A stretch of 24,716 nucleotides of DNA from UBA10649 sp044233495 (GCA_044233495.1 JBIIJX010000012.1:1-24716), one strand, 5' to 3'. Counted from the first letter of the stretch, positions 14,346 through 21,738 are shown. Translations and numbers: made by a program. The notes: generated by a model from the letters alone, not told the origin.

Positions 14346-15548
14346 ATGATCCAACGAGTTGCTCGCGCTCTTGTCGCCTGCGGAGCGGTGCTCCCTTCAT
14401 TCTTGACCCCTGCCATCGCTCACGCTGCCTCCACTGGCGAGACTTGGCAGTTGCAGTCTGCTCCGGCAGCCAACACATGGACTTCAGTCGCATTTGGCAA
14501 CGGTGTCTTCGTGGCGGTGAGTTCAACAAACTCGGGTCCAGGTCAGGTTATGACGAGTCCTGATGGCGTCACGTGGACCGCTCGATCAGCGGCCAACAGT
14601 GGGTTCTGGAGCTCTGTAGCGTTTGGAAACGGGCTCTTCGTGGCGGTGAGTGAGGGCCCTGGAGGCACAGCTCAGGTGATGACGAGCAGTGATGGAGTCA
14701 CTTGGACGTCACGTACTGCTGCGACTGCGAGTGCGTGGTTTGGTATCGCCTACGGCAACGGTGTTTTCGTGGCAGTGGCCTATTCAGGTGCTCAACAGGT
14801 AATGACGAGTCCGGACGGCATCACGTGGACGGCTCAAAGCGCGGCATCGAATGACGACTGGAGCGCCGTAACCTATGCGAACGGTCTCTTCACGGCAGTG
14901 AGTTGGGACGGCACCGTCATGACCAGTTCCGATGGCGTCGCGTGGACGTTGCGTACCGTCCCACCTGGAAAGAGCTGGAATGCTGTCACTGGTGGCAACG
15001 GGCTGCTTGTGATTGTGGGGACAAGTAGCACCGCGCCAACGACTAAGTCGGTCCTGACAAGTCCCGATGGCGTGACGTGGACTGAACGCACGGCCGCGTC
15101 GGATAGCACGTGGATGTCCGTCACCTACGGAGAAGGCAAGTTTGTCGCTGTTGCCAATTCCGGTTCGACTCGGGTTATGACCAGTCCCGATGGAATCACG
15201 TGGACGGCTCAAAGCGCGGCATCGAATGACGACTGGAGCTCCGTCACCTACGCACAAGGCCTCTTCGCGGCAGTGAGTTGGAGCGGCACCATCATGACGA
15301 GCGGGACGTTTGCCGGCAGTCCATCTGCTGCGGAGGGTTCTGCTCCGCTGCCGGTCACCCAGCAATTGGGAAGGCCCATCGTTGGCACGTGTGCGGAGGC
15401 TGCGCCGGCCTCGCTCAATTGGGCCGGAGTTGCCAGCGGGGGCTGGGGTGAATCCTGGGCACAGTGGATGAACGGGGGTCTTGGTGGTGCAGTGTGCACG
15501 CGCACCCTCGTCTACAGCACGTCTCAATCACGATGGATCCTGGGCTAA
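14346..15548 (+). CDS. Secreted seven-bladed BNR-like propeller protein
   Basis: The 400-residue protein starts with a signal peptide (MIQRVARALVACGAVLPSFL, cleavage near AHA-A). Seven repeats of ~40 residues then follow the form W.SVAFGNGVFVAVS......VMTSPDG(V/I)TWT.R.AA, consistent with a seven-bladed propeller with Asp-box-like turns. A C-terminal tail (~345-400) contains two cysteines and a Trp-rich GGWGESWAQWMNGGLGGAVC segment; this may be a surface-anchoring or partner-binding module, which is inference. ATG at 14346 has GAGGGG just upstream and begins the signal peptide; in-frame codons before it are not credible. The gene is the sole cargo between the two tRNA-Leu 3'-end copies. No enzymatic residues can be assigned. 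Confidence 0.85.
   Translation: MIQRVARALVACGAVLPSFLTPAIAHAASTGETWQLQSAPAANTWTSVAFGNGVFVAVSSTNSGPGQVMTSPDGVTWTARSAANSGFWSSVAFGNGLFVAVSEGPGGTAQVMTSSDGVTWTSRTAATASAWFGIAYGNGVFVAVAYSGAQQVMTSPDGITWTAQSAASNDDWSAVTYANGLFTAVSWDGTVMTSSDGVAWTLRTVPPGKSWNAVTGGNGLLVIVGTSSTAPTTKSVLTSPDGVTWTERTAASDSTWMSVTYGEGKFVAVANSGSTRVMTSPDGITWTAQSAASNDDWSSVTYAQGLFAAVSWSGTIMTSGTFAGSPSAAEGSAPLPVTQQLGRPIVGTCAEAAPASLNWAGVASGGWGESWAQWMNGGLGGAVCTRTLVYSTSQSRWILG
14820..14864 (+). repeat. Propeller blade repeat, 45 bp exact, copy 1
   Basis: The 45 bases are identical to 15195-15239, 375 bp (125 codons, three blades) downstream. Similarity continues at lower identity on both sides. Confidence 0.9.
15195..15239 (+). repeat. Propeller blade repeat, 45 bp exact, copy 2
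   Basis: This is the partner of 14820-14864. It encodes ITWTAQSAASNDDWS in both copies. Confidence 0.9.
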
Positions 15549-15580
15549 GCGAAGTCCACCGACGACGCCACCAGCAACCC

Positions 15581-15621
15581 AGAAGGCTCCCCCTCACTCA
15601 GATGTGAGGCGGGAGCCTTCT
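15581..15621. terminator. Bidirectional terminator between propeller gene and tRNA-Leu
   Basis: Arms 15581-15597 and 15604-15621 pair over 17 bp with a single-base bulge around a 6-base loop. It follows the stop of the propeller gene on the plus strand and the CCA end of tRNA-Leu on the minus strand. Confidence 0.8.
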
Positions 15622-15624
15622 GCG

Positions 15625-15664
15625 TTGGTGCGCGAGGGGGGAGTTGAACCCCCACACCCTTTCG
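15625..15664 (-). repeat. tRNA-Leu 3'-end repeat within intact tRNA (att partner)
   Basis: This is identical to 14080-14119. Identity ends at 15665 (G here, A at 14120) and at 15624 (G here, T at 14079). Confidence 0.85.
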
Positions 15665-15712
15665 GGCACTGGCACCTGAAGCCAGCGCGTCTGCCTATTC
15701 CGCCACTCGCGC
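15626..15712 (-). tRNA. tRNA-Leu (anticodon CAG)
   Basis: Read on the minus strand the 87 bases fold as a class II tRNA. The acceptor is GCGCGAG with CTCGCGC, followed by ACCA (CCA encoded). The anticodon stem CTGGC/GCCAG encloses the loop TTCAGGT, giving anticodon CAG. A long variable arm (around CCCGAAAGGG) follows, and the T stem GGGGG/CCCCC encloses TTCAACT. The long variable arm and CAG anticodon identify leucine, decoding CUG, a major Leu codon in GC-rich genomes. A hairpin terminator follows. Confidence 0.95.
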
Positions 15713-15802
15713 GAGTTGCCTAGCAAAGCGGGTCGAGTCTAGGGCGTGCGCCGCGTAGGGCACTAGTCGGGGCCGGTGGCTCGGTGGCCCGGTGGCCCGG
15801 GT

Positions 15803-16459
15803 CTACAGCCCGAGGACGCCGCGGAGGTCGCTGGCCGACGCGACGATGTGGTCCGGGCGCGCCGCCTCGAGTTCCCCCGGATCGGCGTAGCCCCACGCAA
15901 CCCCCACGCTCGTGAACCCGTGGTGCTTGGCCCCGAGCACGTCCTCCTTGCGGTCACCGATCATCACCGCGTCCACGTCGTGCACGCTGCGCCCCAGTTC
16001 GGTGATGCCGTGCGCGATGATGCTCGGCTTGTCCTGGCGCATGAGGTCAAGCTCCGTGCCGCTGATGACGTCGAAGTAGTCGATGAGCCCGGCGCGTTGC
16101 AGCACCCTCGTCGCCGACTCGATCGGCTTGGCCGTCGCCAGGACTAACGCGGAGTCGGTTGACGCAATGTCTGCGATCAGTTCGTCCATGCCGGGAAAGA
16201 CGGTGAACTCATACTCTCCCCCACCGAAGTAGTGGGCGCGATACTCCTGCACGAACCGGTCGAGATCCTCCTCGGATCGCCCGTACCTCTCCAGCAGCGT
16301 CACGCGTAGCGGCGGGCCGAGCCAGGTCTGGAGCTCCTCATCCGTGAGCGCCTGCATGTCGAGAGTCGGCAGTGCCTCACGCAGACATCGGAAGATCCCC
16401 GGAATCGAGTCGGTGATCGTCCCGTCGAGGTCGATGAGGATCACGTCATGTCGTGGCAC
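15803..16459 (-). CDS. HAD-family phosphatase (phosphoglycolate phosphatase-like)
   Basis: The 218-residue protein carries the HAD motifs in order: motif I ILIDLDGTITDS (nucleophile Asp and acid/base Asp), a helical cap with TWLGPPLRVTL and YRAHYF, motif II VLATAK, the motif III Lys in LMRQDKPSII, and motif IV VMIGDRKEDVLGAK. This is the Gph/PGMB-like subgroup with a C1 cap. Substrate is not determinable; phosphoglycolate or a nucleotide monophosphate are common. GTG at 16459 is chosen because it places motif I about 6 residues in, as is usual; GTG at 16444 would leave almost nothing before the motif. The start lies back to back with the next gene, only 9 bp apart. Confidence 0.8.
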   Translation of the reverse strand: MPRHDVILIDLDGTITDSIPGIFRCLREALPTLDMQALTDEELQTWLGPPLRVTLLERYGRSEEDLDRFVQEYRAHYFGGGEYEFTVFPGMDELIADIASTDSALVLATAKPIESATRVLQRAGLIDYFDVISGTELDLMRQDKPSIIAHGITELGRSVHDVDAVMIGDRKEDVLGAKHHGFTSVGVAWGYADPGELEAARPDHIVASASDLRGVLGL

Positions 16460-16468
16460 GCGCGCATC

Positions 16469-16843
16469 ATGGCAGTTACCCTGCGCATCGTGACCCTGCG
16501 GGACCTCCAGCCAGAGCCCCTCACCCTGCTCGATGCCACCATCTCGCGTGCGCACGAGATCGTCGACCCCTCCCTTCTGGCGCTGGTGGCCGACCGCATC
16601 GCCATTGCTCTTGAGGATGCACCGACGCAATGCGAGGTGGCAACGGATCGCGAGCGGGCTGTGTGCTCGGTGATCGACCAGATGCTCATCGACGTCGCCG
16701 GACTCGATGACGCGACCGTGCAGCACGCGGCCTCATTCTTCCCCGAGGGTGAATTCGCCGATCTCGTCATGGCCTCCTACGCGATCGAAGCCCGCACGCG
16801 CCTGCGTCTGGCGTCAGCCCGGCTGCTCGGAGGAATGGGATGA
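16469..16843 (+). CDS. AhpD/CMD-related helical protein without CxxC
   Basis: This 124-residue mainly helical protein has a C-terminal half (IDQMLIDVAGLDDATVQHAA, then FADLVMASYAIEARTRLRL) resembling the second half of carboxymuconolactone-decarboxylase/AhpD proteins. It lacks the redox CxxC pair. It overlaps the next gene, which carries CxxC, by 4 bp (ATGA), so the two are probably a functional pair or subunits; this is inference. ATG at 16469 avoids overlap with the divergent phosphatase. ATG at 16448 (7 residues longer, GAGG upstream) is the alternative. The family call is tentative. Confidence 0.6.
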   Translation: MAVTLRIVTLRDLQPEPLTLLDATISRAHEIVDPSLLALVADRIAIALEDAPTQCEVATDRERAVCSVIDQMLIDVAGLDDATVQHAASFFPEGEFADLVMASYAIEARTRLRLASARLLGGMG

Positions 16844-17373
16844 CGCGTGCGACTCGGGTCCCGGTGGGCGCGGATGGCCGCCCGGCCGGCCGCGACGGTG
16901 AACTGGTGGCTCTGCTCGCCGCCTACCAGGATGCTGTCGTCCGATCGTGGCTCCTGGATGCGGTCACGACGGAACTCGTGCGTCTGCGGTGCGCGCGGCA
17001 GCACGACTGCCGCATCTGCCAGTCGCTGCGGTACGACGAGGCACGCGCTGAAGGAGCGACAGACGACGTCACCGCGCAGATCGACCACTACGAGACCAGT
17101 GACCTGAGCGAACGACACAAGGTCGCCCTCAGGCTGGTCGACGCCGTCATCTGGTTGCCCGCGCACATCTCCGACTCCCTCGTGGCGCAGGTGCGCGCGC
17201 AGTTCACGGACGCGGAGATCGCCGAGCTGCTGGTCGACATCACGAAGTGGTCGACGCAGAAGATCCACGTCACACTCGGTACGGACGGCACCGATCGAGT
17301 GCCCCTCGACGACACCGGGATCGCCTTGCTGTCATTCGACGTGACCGGAGCCGCTCAGGTCCGTCACACGTGA
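16840..17373 (+). CDS. Carboxymuconolactone decarboxylase/AhpD-like protein
   Basis: The 177-residue protein has the AhpD-like core LVRLRCARQHDCRICQSLRY with the redox pair Cys57-x-x-Cys60. LSERHKVALRLVDAVIWLP and FTDAEIAELLVDITKWSTQK follow, the usual arrangement of CMD-family helices. The active CxxC in AhpD relays reducing equivalents to peroxiredoxins, so peroxide detoxification or another thiol redox role is plausible. The usual downstream His of AhpD proteins is not clearly placed. It is translationally coupled to the preceding gene. Confidence 0.8.
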   Translation: MTRATRVPVGADGRPAGRDGELVALLAAYQDAVVRSWLLDAVTTELVRLRCARQHDCRICQSLRYDEARAEGATDDVTAQIDHYETSDLSERHKVALRLVDAVIWLPAHISDSLVAQVRAQFTDAEIAELLVDITKWSTQKIHVTLGTDGTDRVPLDDTGIALLSFDVTGAAQVRHT

Positions 17374-17479
17374 TGCGCCCGAGGCAAATCTGACCGGTCA
17401 TCGTGAGACTTCCGCGCAGGCGGGAGCCTAACGTGATCGTGGAGTGCGCGACCGCACCCTGCACGGGACCGGAGGGGTC

Positions 17480-18304
17480 ATGATCGTTGGGCAGAGTCCG
17501 CTCACCGAGGTCGATCTGGCCTCGTTGTCGCAGCAGGCCGGTGACGTGCTCGCCGTCGTCGCGGCCGATGGCAGGGTCACCTGGTGGTCCGATGACATCC
17601 ATCCGGTCGGGCTGCCGCTCTCCGGAGCGCTGGTGCCCGACGATGCGCGGCTGCTGGGCGCCCTGCTGTCCGACCAGGCGACGGGTCCGCACTGGCTGCG
17701 CCTGCGAGACGCGCAGGGTCAGGGGTGCTGGGTCGCCGCCCTTGCGACTCCCTGCGCCGAGGGCTGGGTCGTTCAGTTCCGCGACATGCGCGGACTCAGT
17801 CCCGTCTTCGTCATGCCGCACCAGAACGGAGTCCTCACCGATCGTGAGCAGCTGCTGCACGAGGTGGCGTGGCTGCTGACGGCGACCCCCCGAAGCGGCA
17901 CGGAGACGGCAGTCGTGACGTGCGAGCTGACGCAGCTACCCGAGGTGACGCGGACGCATGGCCGACTGGCGAGTGAGGAAGTGGTCGAGGTCGTCATGGG
18001 CCGGATATCCGACTCCCTGCGGTCCGGCGACCGAGTCGCGCGGCTCGACGCAACCCGTGTGCTGATGGTCCTGCGCGGTGTGCGTGACCTTCGGGACTCG
18101 GTAGAGGTGCTGGCACGCGTGCAGGACGTCATGTCCGAGCCGATCGCCCTGCCCGACGGTGATGTGCTGGAGCCGCTGGCTGCCGGGATCACCCTGGTCA
18201 GCTGGGGTGAGTCCGCGGACTCCGTCCTGAGCCGGTCCGCGGAGGCACTCGAGCTCGCTCTTCAGGCCGGGCCGGGAAGGGTGATCACCAGCCCGCCGAT
18301 GTGA
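17480..18304 (+). CDS. PAS-like protein with degenerate GGDEF domain
   Basis: In this 274-residue protein residues ~15-105 resemble a PAS sensor (GDVLAVVAADGRVTWWSDDI ... WVVQFRDMRG). Residues ~118-270 follow the GGDEF fold: LTDREQLLHEVAWLL, AVVTCELTQLPEVTRTHG, LRSGDRVARLDATRVLMVL and AAGITLVSWGESADSVLSRS. The catalytic GG(D/E)EF motif is replaced by LDATR (~189-193) and no RxxD inhibitory site is evident, so it should not make c-di-GMP. It could be a sensor or nucleotide-binding scaffold. ATG at 17480 has GGAGGGG 4 bases upstream and is preferred to an upstream GTG at 17444. Confidence 0.75.
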   Translation: MIVGQSPLTEVDLASLSQQAGDVLAVVAADGRVTWWSDDIHPVGLPLSGALVPDDARLLGALLSDQATGPHWLRLRDAQGQGCWVAALATPCAEGWVVQFRDMRGLSPVFVMPHQNGVLTDREQLLHEVAWLLTATPRSGTETAVVTCELTQLPEVTRTHGRLASEEVVEVVMGRISDSLRSGDRVARLDATRVLMVLRGVRDLRDSVEVLARVQDVMSEPIALPDGDVLEPLAAGITLVSWGESADSVLSRSAEALELALQAGPGRVITSPPM

Positions 18305-18431
18305 CGGGCGGTGCCTCCTGCTGTTTCGGCAGCGCACATGGGATGTGGGGCGCAGGGACAGGACCTCTGTGTTGGTGTCGGTGTCGCGAACCGGAGTGAA
18401 TCACTGCCCGCGCACGTCCTAGCCTTCGTCG

Positions 18432-19244
18432 GTGACCACCTCCGCCGAGCGCGTCGAACTCGCGTGCGCGCGTATGAGCGCCGCGGGAGGCCCAATCAGT
18501 GTGACGGTGCTCGCCGACGAGCTCGGCTGCACCACGCGTCAGCTCCAGCGCGACTTCGCGGACGTCCTCGGAATCTCGCCTCGGCAGTTCGGACAGGCCG
18601 TGCGCACGGAGCGCTCACGGGCATCGCTGCGGTCCAGCGGCTCCGTCCTGGACTCCATCTTCGATGCCGGGTACGGATCCGTCCGCGCCTTCTACGAGGA
18701 GACGGCACGGCGCCTGGGCATGACGCCCTCCGACTACATGACCGGAGGCGCGGGCGTCCCGCTGCTGTGGTCGGTCGAGGAGTCATCCGTCGGGACGATC
18801 CTCGCCGTCGCGAGCCCACGAGGGCTGGCCTCTGTGCGGATCGGCTCGGAGGCCGCACTCGTCGAGGAGATGACGACTGAGTTCTTGCACGCCGATCTCG
18901 TGCGCGACGATGCGGCCATGACCGACGTCATGACGGCACTGCGACTGCTGGCGGATGGCCGTCCGGCACCGGAGCTGCCGATCGACGTGCGCGGAACGGC
19001 GTTCCAGGCGCGGGTATGGGATGCCCTGCGCGAGATCCCGGCGGGACAGACCCGTACCTACACGCAGGTCGCGGAGTCGATCGGCAGCCCGTCGTCGGTG
19101 CGCGCGGTGGCCCGGGCATGCGCGACGAACCAGGTCGCGCTCGCAATCCCGTGCCACCGCGTGGTGCGCAGTGACGGCAGCCTTGCCGGCTACCGATGGG
19201 GCCTGCAGGTCAAGGCCTCGCTGCTGCAGAGCGAACTCGGGTGA
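18432..19244 (+). CDS. AraC-HTH / O6-methylguanine-DNA methyltransferase (Ada-type, no N-domain)
   Basis: The 270-residue protein combines an AraC-type HTH (~5-105, LADELGCTTRQLQRDFADVL, FDAGYGSVRAFYEETARRLG) with a C-terminal MGMT domain (~170-270). The MGMT domain has FQARVWDALREIPAGQTRTY, AVARACATN and the active-site PCHRVV with acceptor Cys241. It transfers O6-alkyl groups from guanine to itself in suicide repair. The N-terminal Cys4 methylphosphotriester-sensing domain of E. coli Ada is absent, so Ada-style activation through that zinc site is not possible here. The start is GTG at 18432. The 3' end overlaps the transporter start by 4 bp (GTGA). Confidence 0.9.
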   Translation: MTTSAERVELACARMSAAGGPISVTVLADELGCTTRQLQRDFADVLGISPRQFGQAVRTERSRASLRSSGSVLDSIFDAGYGSVRAFYEETARRLGMTPSDYMTGGAGVPLLWSVEESSVGTILAVASPRGLASVRIGSEAALVEEMTTEFLHADLVRDDAAMTDVMTALRLLADGRPAPELPIDVRGTAFQARVWDALREIPAGQTRTYTQVAESIGSPSSVRAVARACATNQVALAIPCHRVVRSDGSLAGYRWGLQVKASLLQSELG

Positions 19245-20152
19245 CGACCTCCGCACCTGCGCGCAGCTGGCTCCCCGCGTACCTCCTGCTCGCCCTCATC
19301 TGGGGCAACTCGTTCTTCTTCGTGATGATCGGCCTGGAGTCGCTGACGCCGGCCGGGGTGGTGTTCACCCGACTGCTGCTCGGCATGGTCACGATGATTC
19401 TTGTCAGCGCGTTCACGCGAACGGCATTCCCGGAGCGGCGCCATTGGAAGGGGATCTTCATCATCGCGATCCCGATGGCATCGCTCTCGTGGTTCCTCTT
19501 CGCCTTCAGCGAGCAGTACATCTCGTCGGCACTTGCCGGGATCATCAACGGTGCGACTCCCCTGACCACTCTCGCGGCGATCCTCGTGGCATTCCCGGAG
19601 GAGAAGCCCACACGTCAGCGTGTCATCGGCCTGCTCGTCGGCTTCCTGGGCGTGCTCGTCGTCGTTGGCGTGTGGCAGGGTCTGGGAGGCGGCACGCTGC
19701 TGGGTGTCGGCGCGTGCGTGGTTGCGGTGATCGGCTACGGCATCGCCTACCCCTACACGCGCCGACACCTTGCGACGGGCCGCTCCGACGCCGTGGCTCC
19801 GCTAGCTCTCTCGACCGGGCTGATGGTCATGGCCACGATCCAGATCACGCCGGTCGTGCTCGTCACGGGCTACTCCCACGACCCCATCACATGGCGGGTC
19901 GCACTTGCGATGCTCGCGCTCGGCATCCTGGGCAGTGGCGTCGCCTACATCCTCAACTTCCGGGTGATCAGCAGGTCCGATGCCACCACAGCCAGCACGG
20001 TGACGTTCGCCATCACCGTCGTCGCCGTGATCTCCGGCGCGCTGTTCCTCAGCGAGGACATCACGTGGAACCAGCCTGTAGGAGCCCTGATCGTCATCAT
20101 CGGCGTCTCGATCGCCCAGGGACTGCTCACCACGCCGCGATTCGCCCGGTAG
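19241..20152 (+). CDS. EamA/DMT-family transporter
   Basis: The 303-residue membrane protein has about ten hydrophobic segments in two EamA repeats. The first opens SWLPAYLLLALIWGNSFFFV, with LTPAGVVFTRLLLGMV; the second includes RVALAMLALGILGSGVAYIL and ends VSIAQGLLTTPR. DMT proteins export metabolites or amino acids, and the substrate is unknown. GTG at 19241 forms a GTGA overlap with the Ada-type gene and is preferred to a longer frame from 19196 that lies inside it. Coupling with an alkylation-repair gene may simply reflect operon convenience. Confidence 0.9.
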   Translation: MTTSAPARSWLPAYLLLALIWGNSFFFVMIGLESLTPAGVVFTRLLLGMVTMILVSAFTRTAFPERRHWKGIFIIAIPMASLSWFLFAFSEQYISSALAGIINGATPLTTLAAILVAFPEEKPTRQRVIGLLVGFLGVLVVVGVWQGLGGGTLLGVGACVVAVIGYGIAYPYTRRHLATGRSDAVAPLALSTGLMVMATIQITPVVLVTGYSHDPITWRVALAMLALGILGSGVAYILNFRVISRSDATTASTVTFAITVVAVISGALFLSEDITWNQPVGALIVIIGVSIAQGLLTTPRFAR

Positions 20153-20179
20153 CCGTTCCTCGGCAAGAATGACGGGGCC

Positions 20180-21451
20180 ATGACCGCCAGCCCTGACACC
20201 CTGAGCACCGACGTCCTCATCGTCGGGGCCGGCCCTGCCGGATCCGCCACCGCCGCGTGGGCGGCGCGCCACGGGCTCGACGTCATGCTCGTCGACGCCG
20301 AGACCTTTCCCCGCGACAAGCCCTGCGGCGACGGCCTCACGCCCCGCGCGATCGCCGAGATGGACGCCCTCGGGCTGTCCCCGTGGCTCGAGGGCCGGGC
20401 CCGCAACTGGGGCCTGCGTGCCGCCGGCTTCGGACAGGAGCTCTACCTGCCCTGGCCCGGCGGCTCGCTGCCGCGCAACGGAGGTGCCGCCCCACGCGTC
20501 GTCCTCGATGACGCCATCCGCCAGGTCGCCCTCGACTCCGGTGCCGTGGCTGTGGAGGGCCATCGGGCCACCGACGTCGTCATGGACGGAACCCGCGTGG
20601 CCGCAGTGGAGTTCTCGTCCGGCTCCGGACGCACCGCGACGAAGCGCACGATCACCTGCAAGCGGCTCGTCGTCGCGGACGGAGCCCGATCGCAACTCGG
20701 CCGTCGACTCGGTCGCGAGTGGCATCGCGGCACCGCATACGGGGTTGCGGCACGTGGGTACATCGACTCCGAGCGCAGTGACGACCCGTGGATCTCGTCC
20801 CATCTGGAGCTGCGCGGCACCGAGGGCGAGCTGCTCTCCGGCTACGGGTGGGTGTTCCCGCTGGGCGACGGTCAGGTCAACGTCGGGGTCGGCACCCTGG
20901 CGACCGACAAGCACCCCGCGGATGTGAACCTGCGCCAGTTGCTCGGCCACTACGCCGACCAGCAGCGAGACGGCTGGCGGCTGTCCGGCGAGGTGCGCGA
21001 TCCATGGTCGGCGCTGCTGCCGATGGGCGGTGCGGTCAGCGGGGTCGCAGGTGCGAACTGGCTGCTCGTGGGTGACGCCGCCGGTTGCGTCAATCCGCTC
21101 AACGGCGAGGGCATCGATTACGGCCTGGAGACGGGCCATCTCGCCGCGCAACTGCTCGCAGAGACGATCCCGAATGTGTCGATGGACTACACGCGCCAGT
21201 GGGCGCCCATCCTCCGCCGGCAGTACGGCACCGCGTTCTCGATCGCCCGCCGGCTCGCGGGATACCTGACCGTCCCCGGTCTGCTGCCGACTCTGGGGCC
21301 GATCGGCATGCGCTCTCGGATCCTCATGACGGTCGCCCTGCGGGTCATGGGCAACCTCGTGACGGAGGAGGACAAGGACACCGTCGCACGCCTGTGGCGG
21401 GCGTCGGGTCGGCTCAGCCTGCGGCTGGACGAGCGGCCGCCGTTCAGCTGA
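20180..21451 (+). CDS. Geranylgeranyl-reductase family FAD oxidoreductase
   Basis: The 423-residue protein has an N-terminal FAD-binding GxGxxG motif (LIVGAGPAGSATAAWAARHG), FPRDKPCGDGLTPRA (the CG.GL motif of this family), the RLVVADGARSQLGRRLG segment, and the second FAD motif LLVGDAAGCVNPLNGEGIDY. Family members reduce isoprenoid chains (geranylgeranyl lipids, or the menaquinone side chain as for MenJ), or act as related hydroxylases. The isoprenoid substrate here cannot be read off. ATG at 20180 begins 27 bp after the transporter stop. No menaquinone genes are in view, so MenJ is not assigned. Confidence 0.85.
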   Translation: MTASPDTLSTDVLIVGAGPAGSATAAWAARHGLDVMLVDAETFPRDKPCGDGLTPRAIAEMDALGLSPWLEGRARNWGLRAAGFGQELYLPWPGGSLPRNGGAAPRVVLDDAIRQVALDSGAVAVEGHRATDVVMDGTRVAAVEFSSGSGRTATKRTITCKRLVVADGARSQLGRRLGREWHRGTAYGVAARGYIDSERSDDPWISSHLELRGTEGELLSGYGWVFPLGDGQVNVGVGTLATDKHPADVNLRQLLGHYADQQRDGWRLSGEVRDPWSALLPMGGAVSGVAGANWLLVGDAAGCVNPLNGEGIDYGLETGHLAAQLLAETIPNVSMDYTRQWAPILRRQYGTAFSIARRLAGYLTVPGLLPTLGPIGMRSRILMTVALRVMGNLVTEEDKDTVARLWRASGRLSLRLDERPPFS

Positions 21452-21475
21452 GGTGGGTTGTCCACCACCCTTTCG

Positions 21476-21495
21476 GTGTCTCACCGGTGAGACAC
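21476..21495. promoter_or_regulatory. 20-bp perfect palindrome, antitoxin operator
   Basis: The half-site GTGTCTCACC is followed by its exact reverse complement, ending 7 bp before the antitoxin-like ATG at 21503. The GTCTCA/TGAGAC core is, as far as I recall, common upstream of actinobacterial Phd/VapB antitoxins. This is the most symmetric site in the window. Confidence 0.7.
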
Positions 21496-21502
21496 TGCCG
21501 TC

Positions 21503-21738
21503 ATGGAGGACGTAAGCGTGTGGGAACTCCGCGACTCCGGCGGCCAGATTCTGGACCGCGTGGAGCGAGGCGAAACGGTGACGATCACTCGAGACGGGCG
21601 TCCCGTCGCCCGGCTCTCCCCCTTCCCACACCTCGCCTGACGGCTCACGCCTTGGTCGAGCGGTGGAGGGGTGCTCCGCGAATCGACGGTGAGGCCCTCC
21701 GGCGCGACATCGCCGAGATCCTCGACCTCGACGTGTGA
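21503..21738 (+). pseudogene. Phd/YefM-type antitoxin with frameshift, toxin missing
   Basis: From ATG 21503 the frame reads MEDVSVWELRDSGGQILDRV, then TITRDGRPVARLSP, a classic Phd/YefM N-terminal domain, but stops after 45 residues at 21640. The expected C-terminal tail, LTAHALVERWRGAPRIDGEA followed by LRRDIAEILDLDV, continues in the -1 frame to the stop at 21736-21738. The two frames meet at a run of five C (21618-21622), so one extra C explains the break. It could be a true indel, a sequencing error or -1 slippage. A PIN or other toxin would normally follow at once, but the downstream bases run straight into a convergent gene. It is an orphan, probably decayed, antitoxin. Confidence 0.75.

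Larger units (their letters stand above)
14080..15664 (+). mobile_element. Small tRNA-Leu-associated insertion or remnant
   Basis: The segment is bounded by 40-bp direct repeats of the tRNA-Leu 3' end and carries about 1.5 kb between them. Its only gene is a secreted beta-propeller protein, and no integrase, transposase or relaxase is present. Its leader is less GC-rich than the flanks (28 of 60 bases are G or C in 14221-14280). An internally deleted island, a satellite mobilised in trans, and a duplicated tRNA locus are the possible explanations. The truncated gene at its left edge supports a rearrangement. Confidence 0.5.

Noticed and set aside
18955..20172. 405-residue plus-strand frame
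   Set aside because: It is a different-frame shadow of the Ada-type and transporter genes, rich in Arg and His with no membrane segments.
19802..21631. 609-residue open frame on the minus strand
   Set aside because: It is antisense to the EamA transporter and the FAD oxidoreductase, both clearly real. Its translation is low-complexity Arg/Gly/Asp-rich with no domain pattern.
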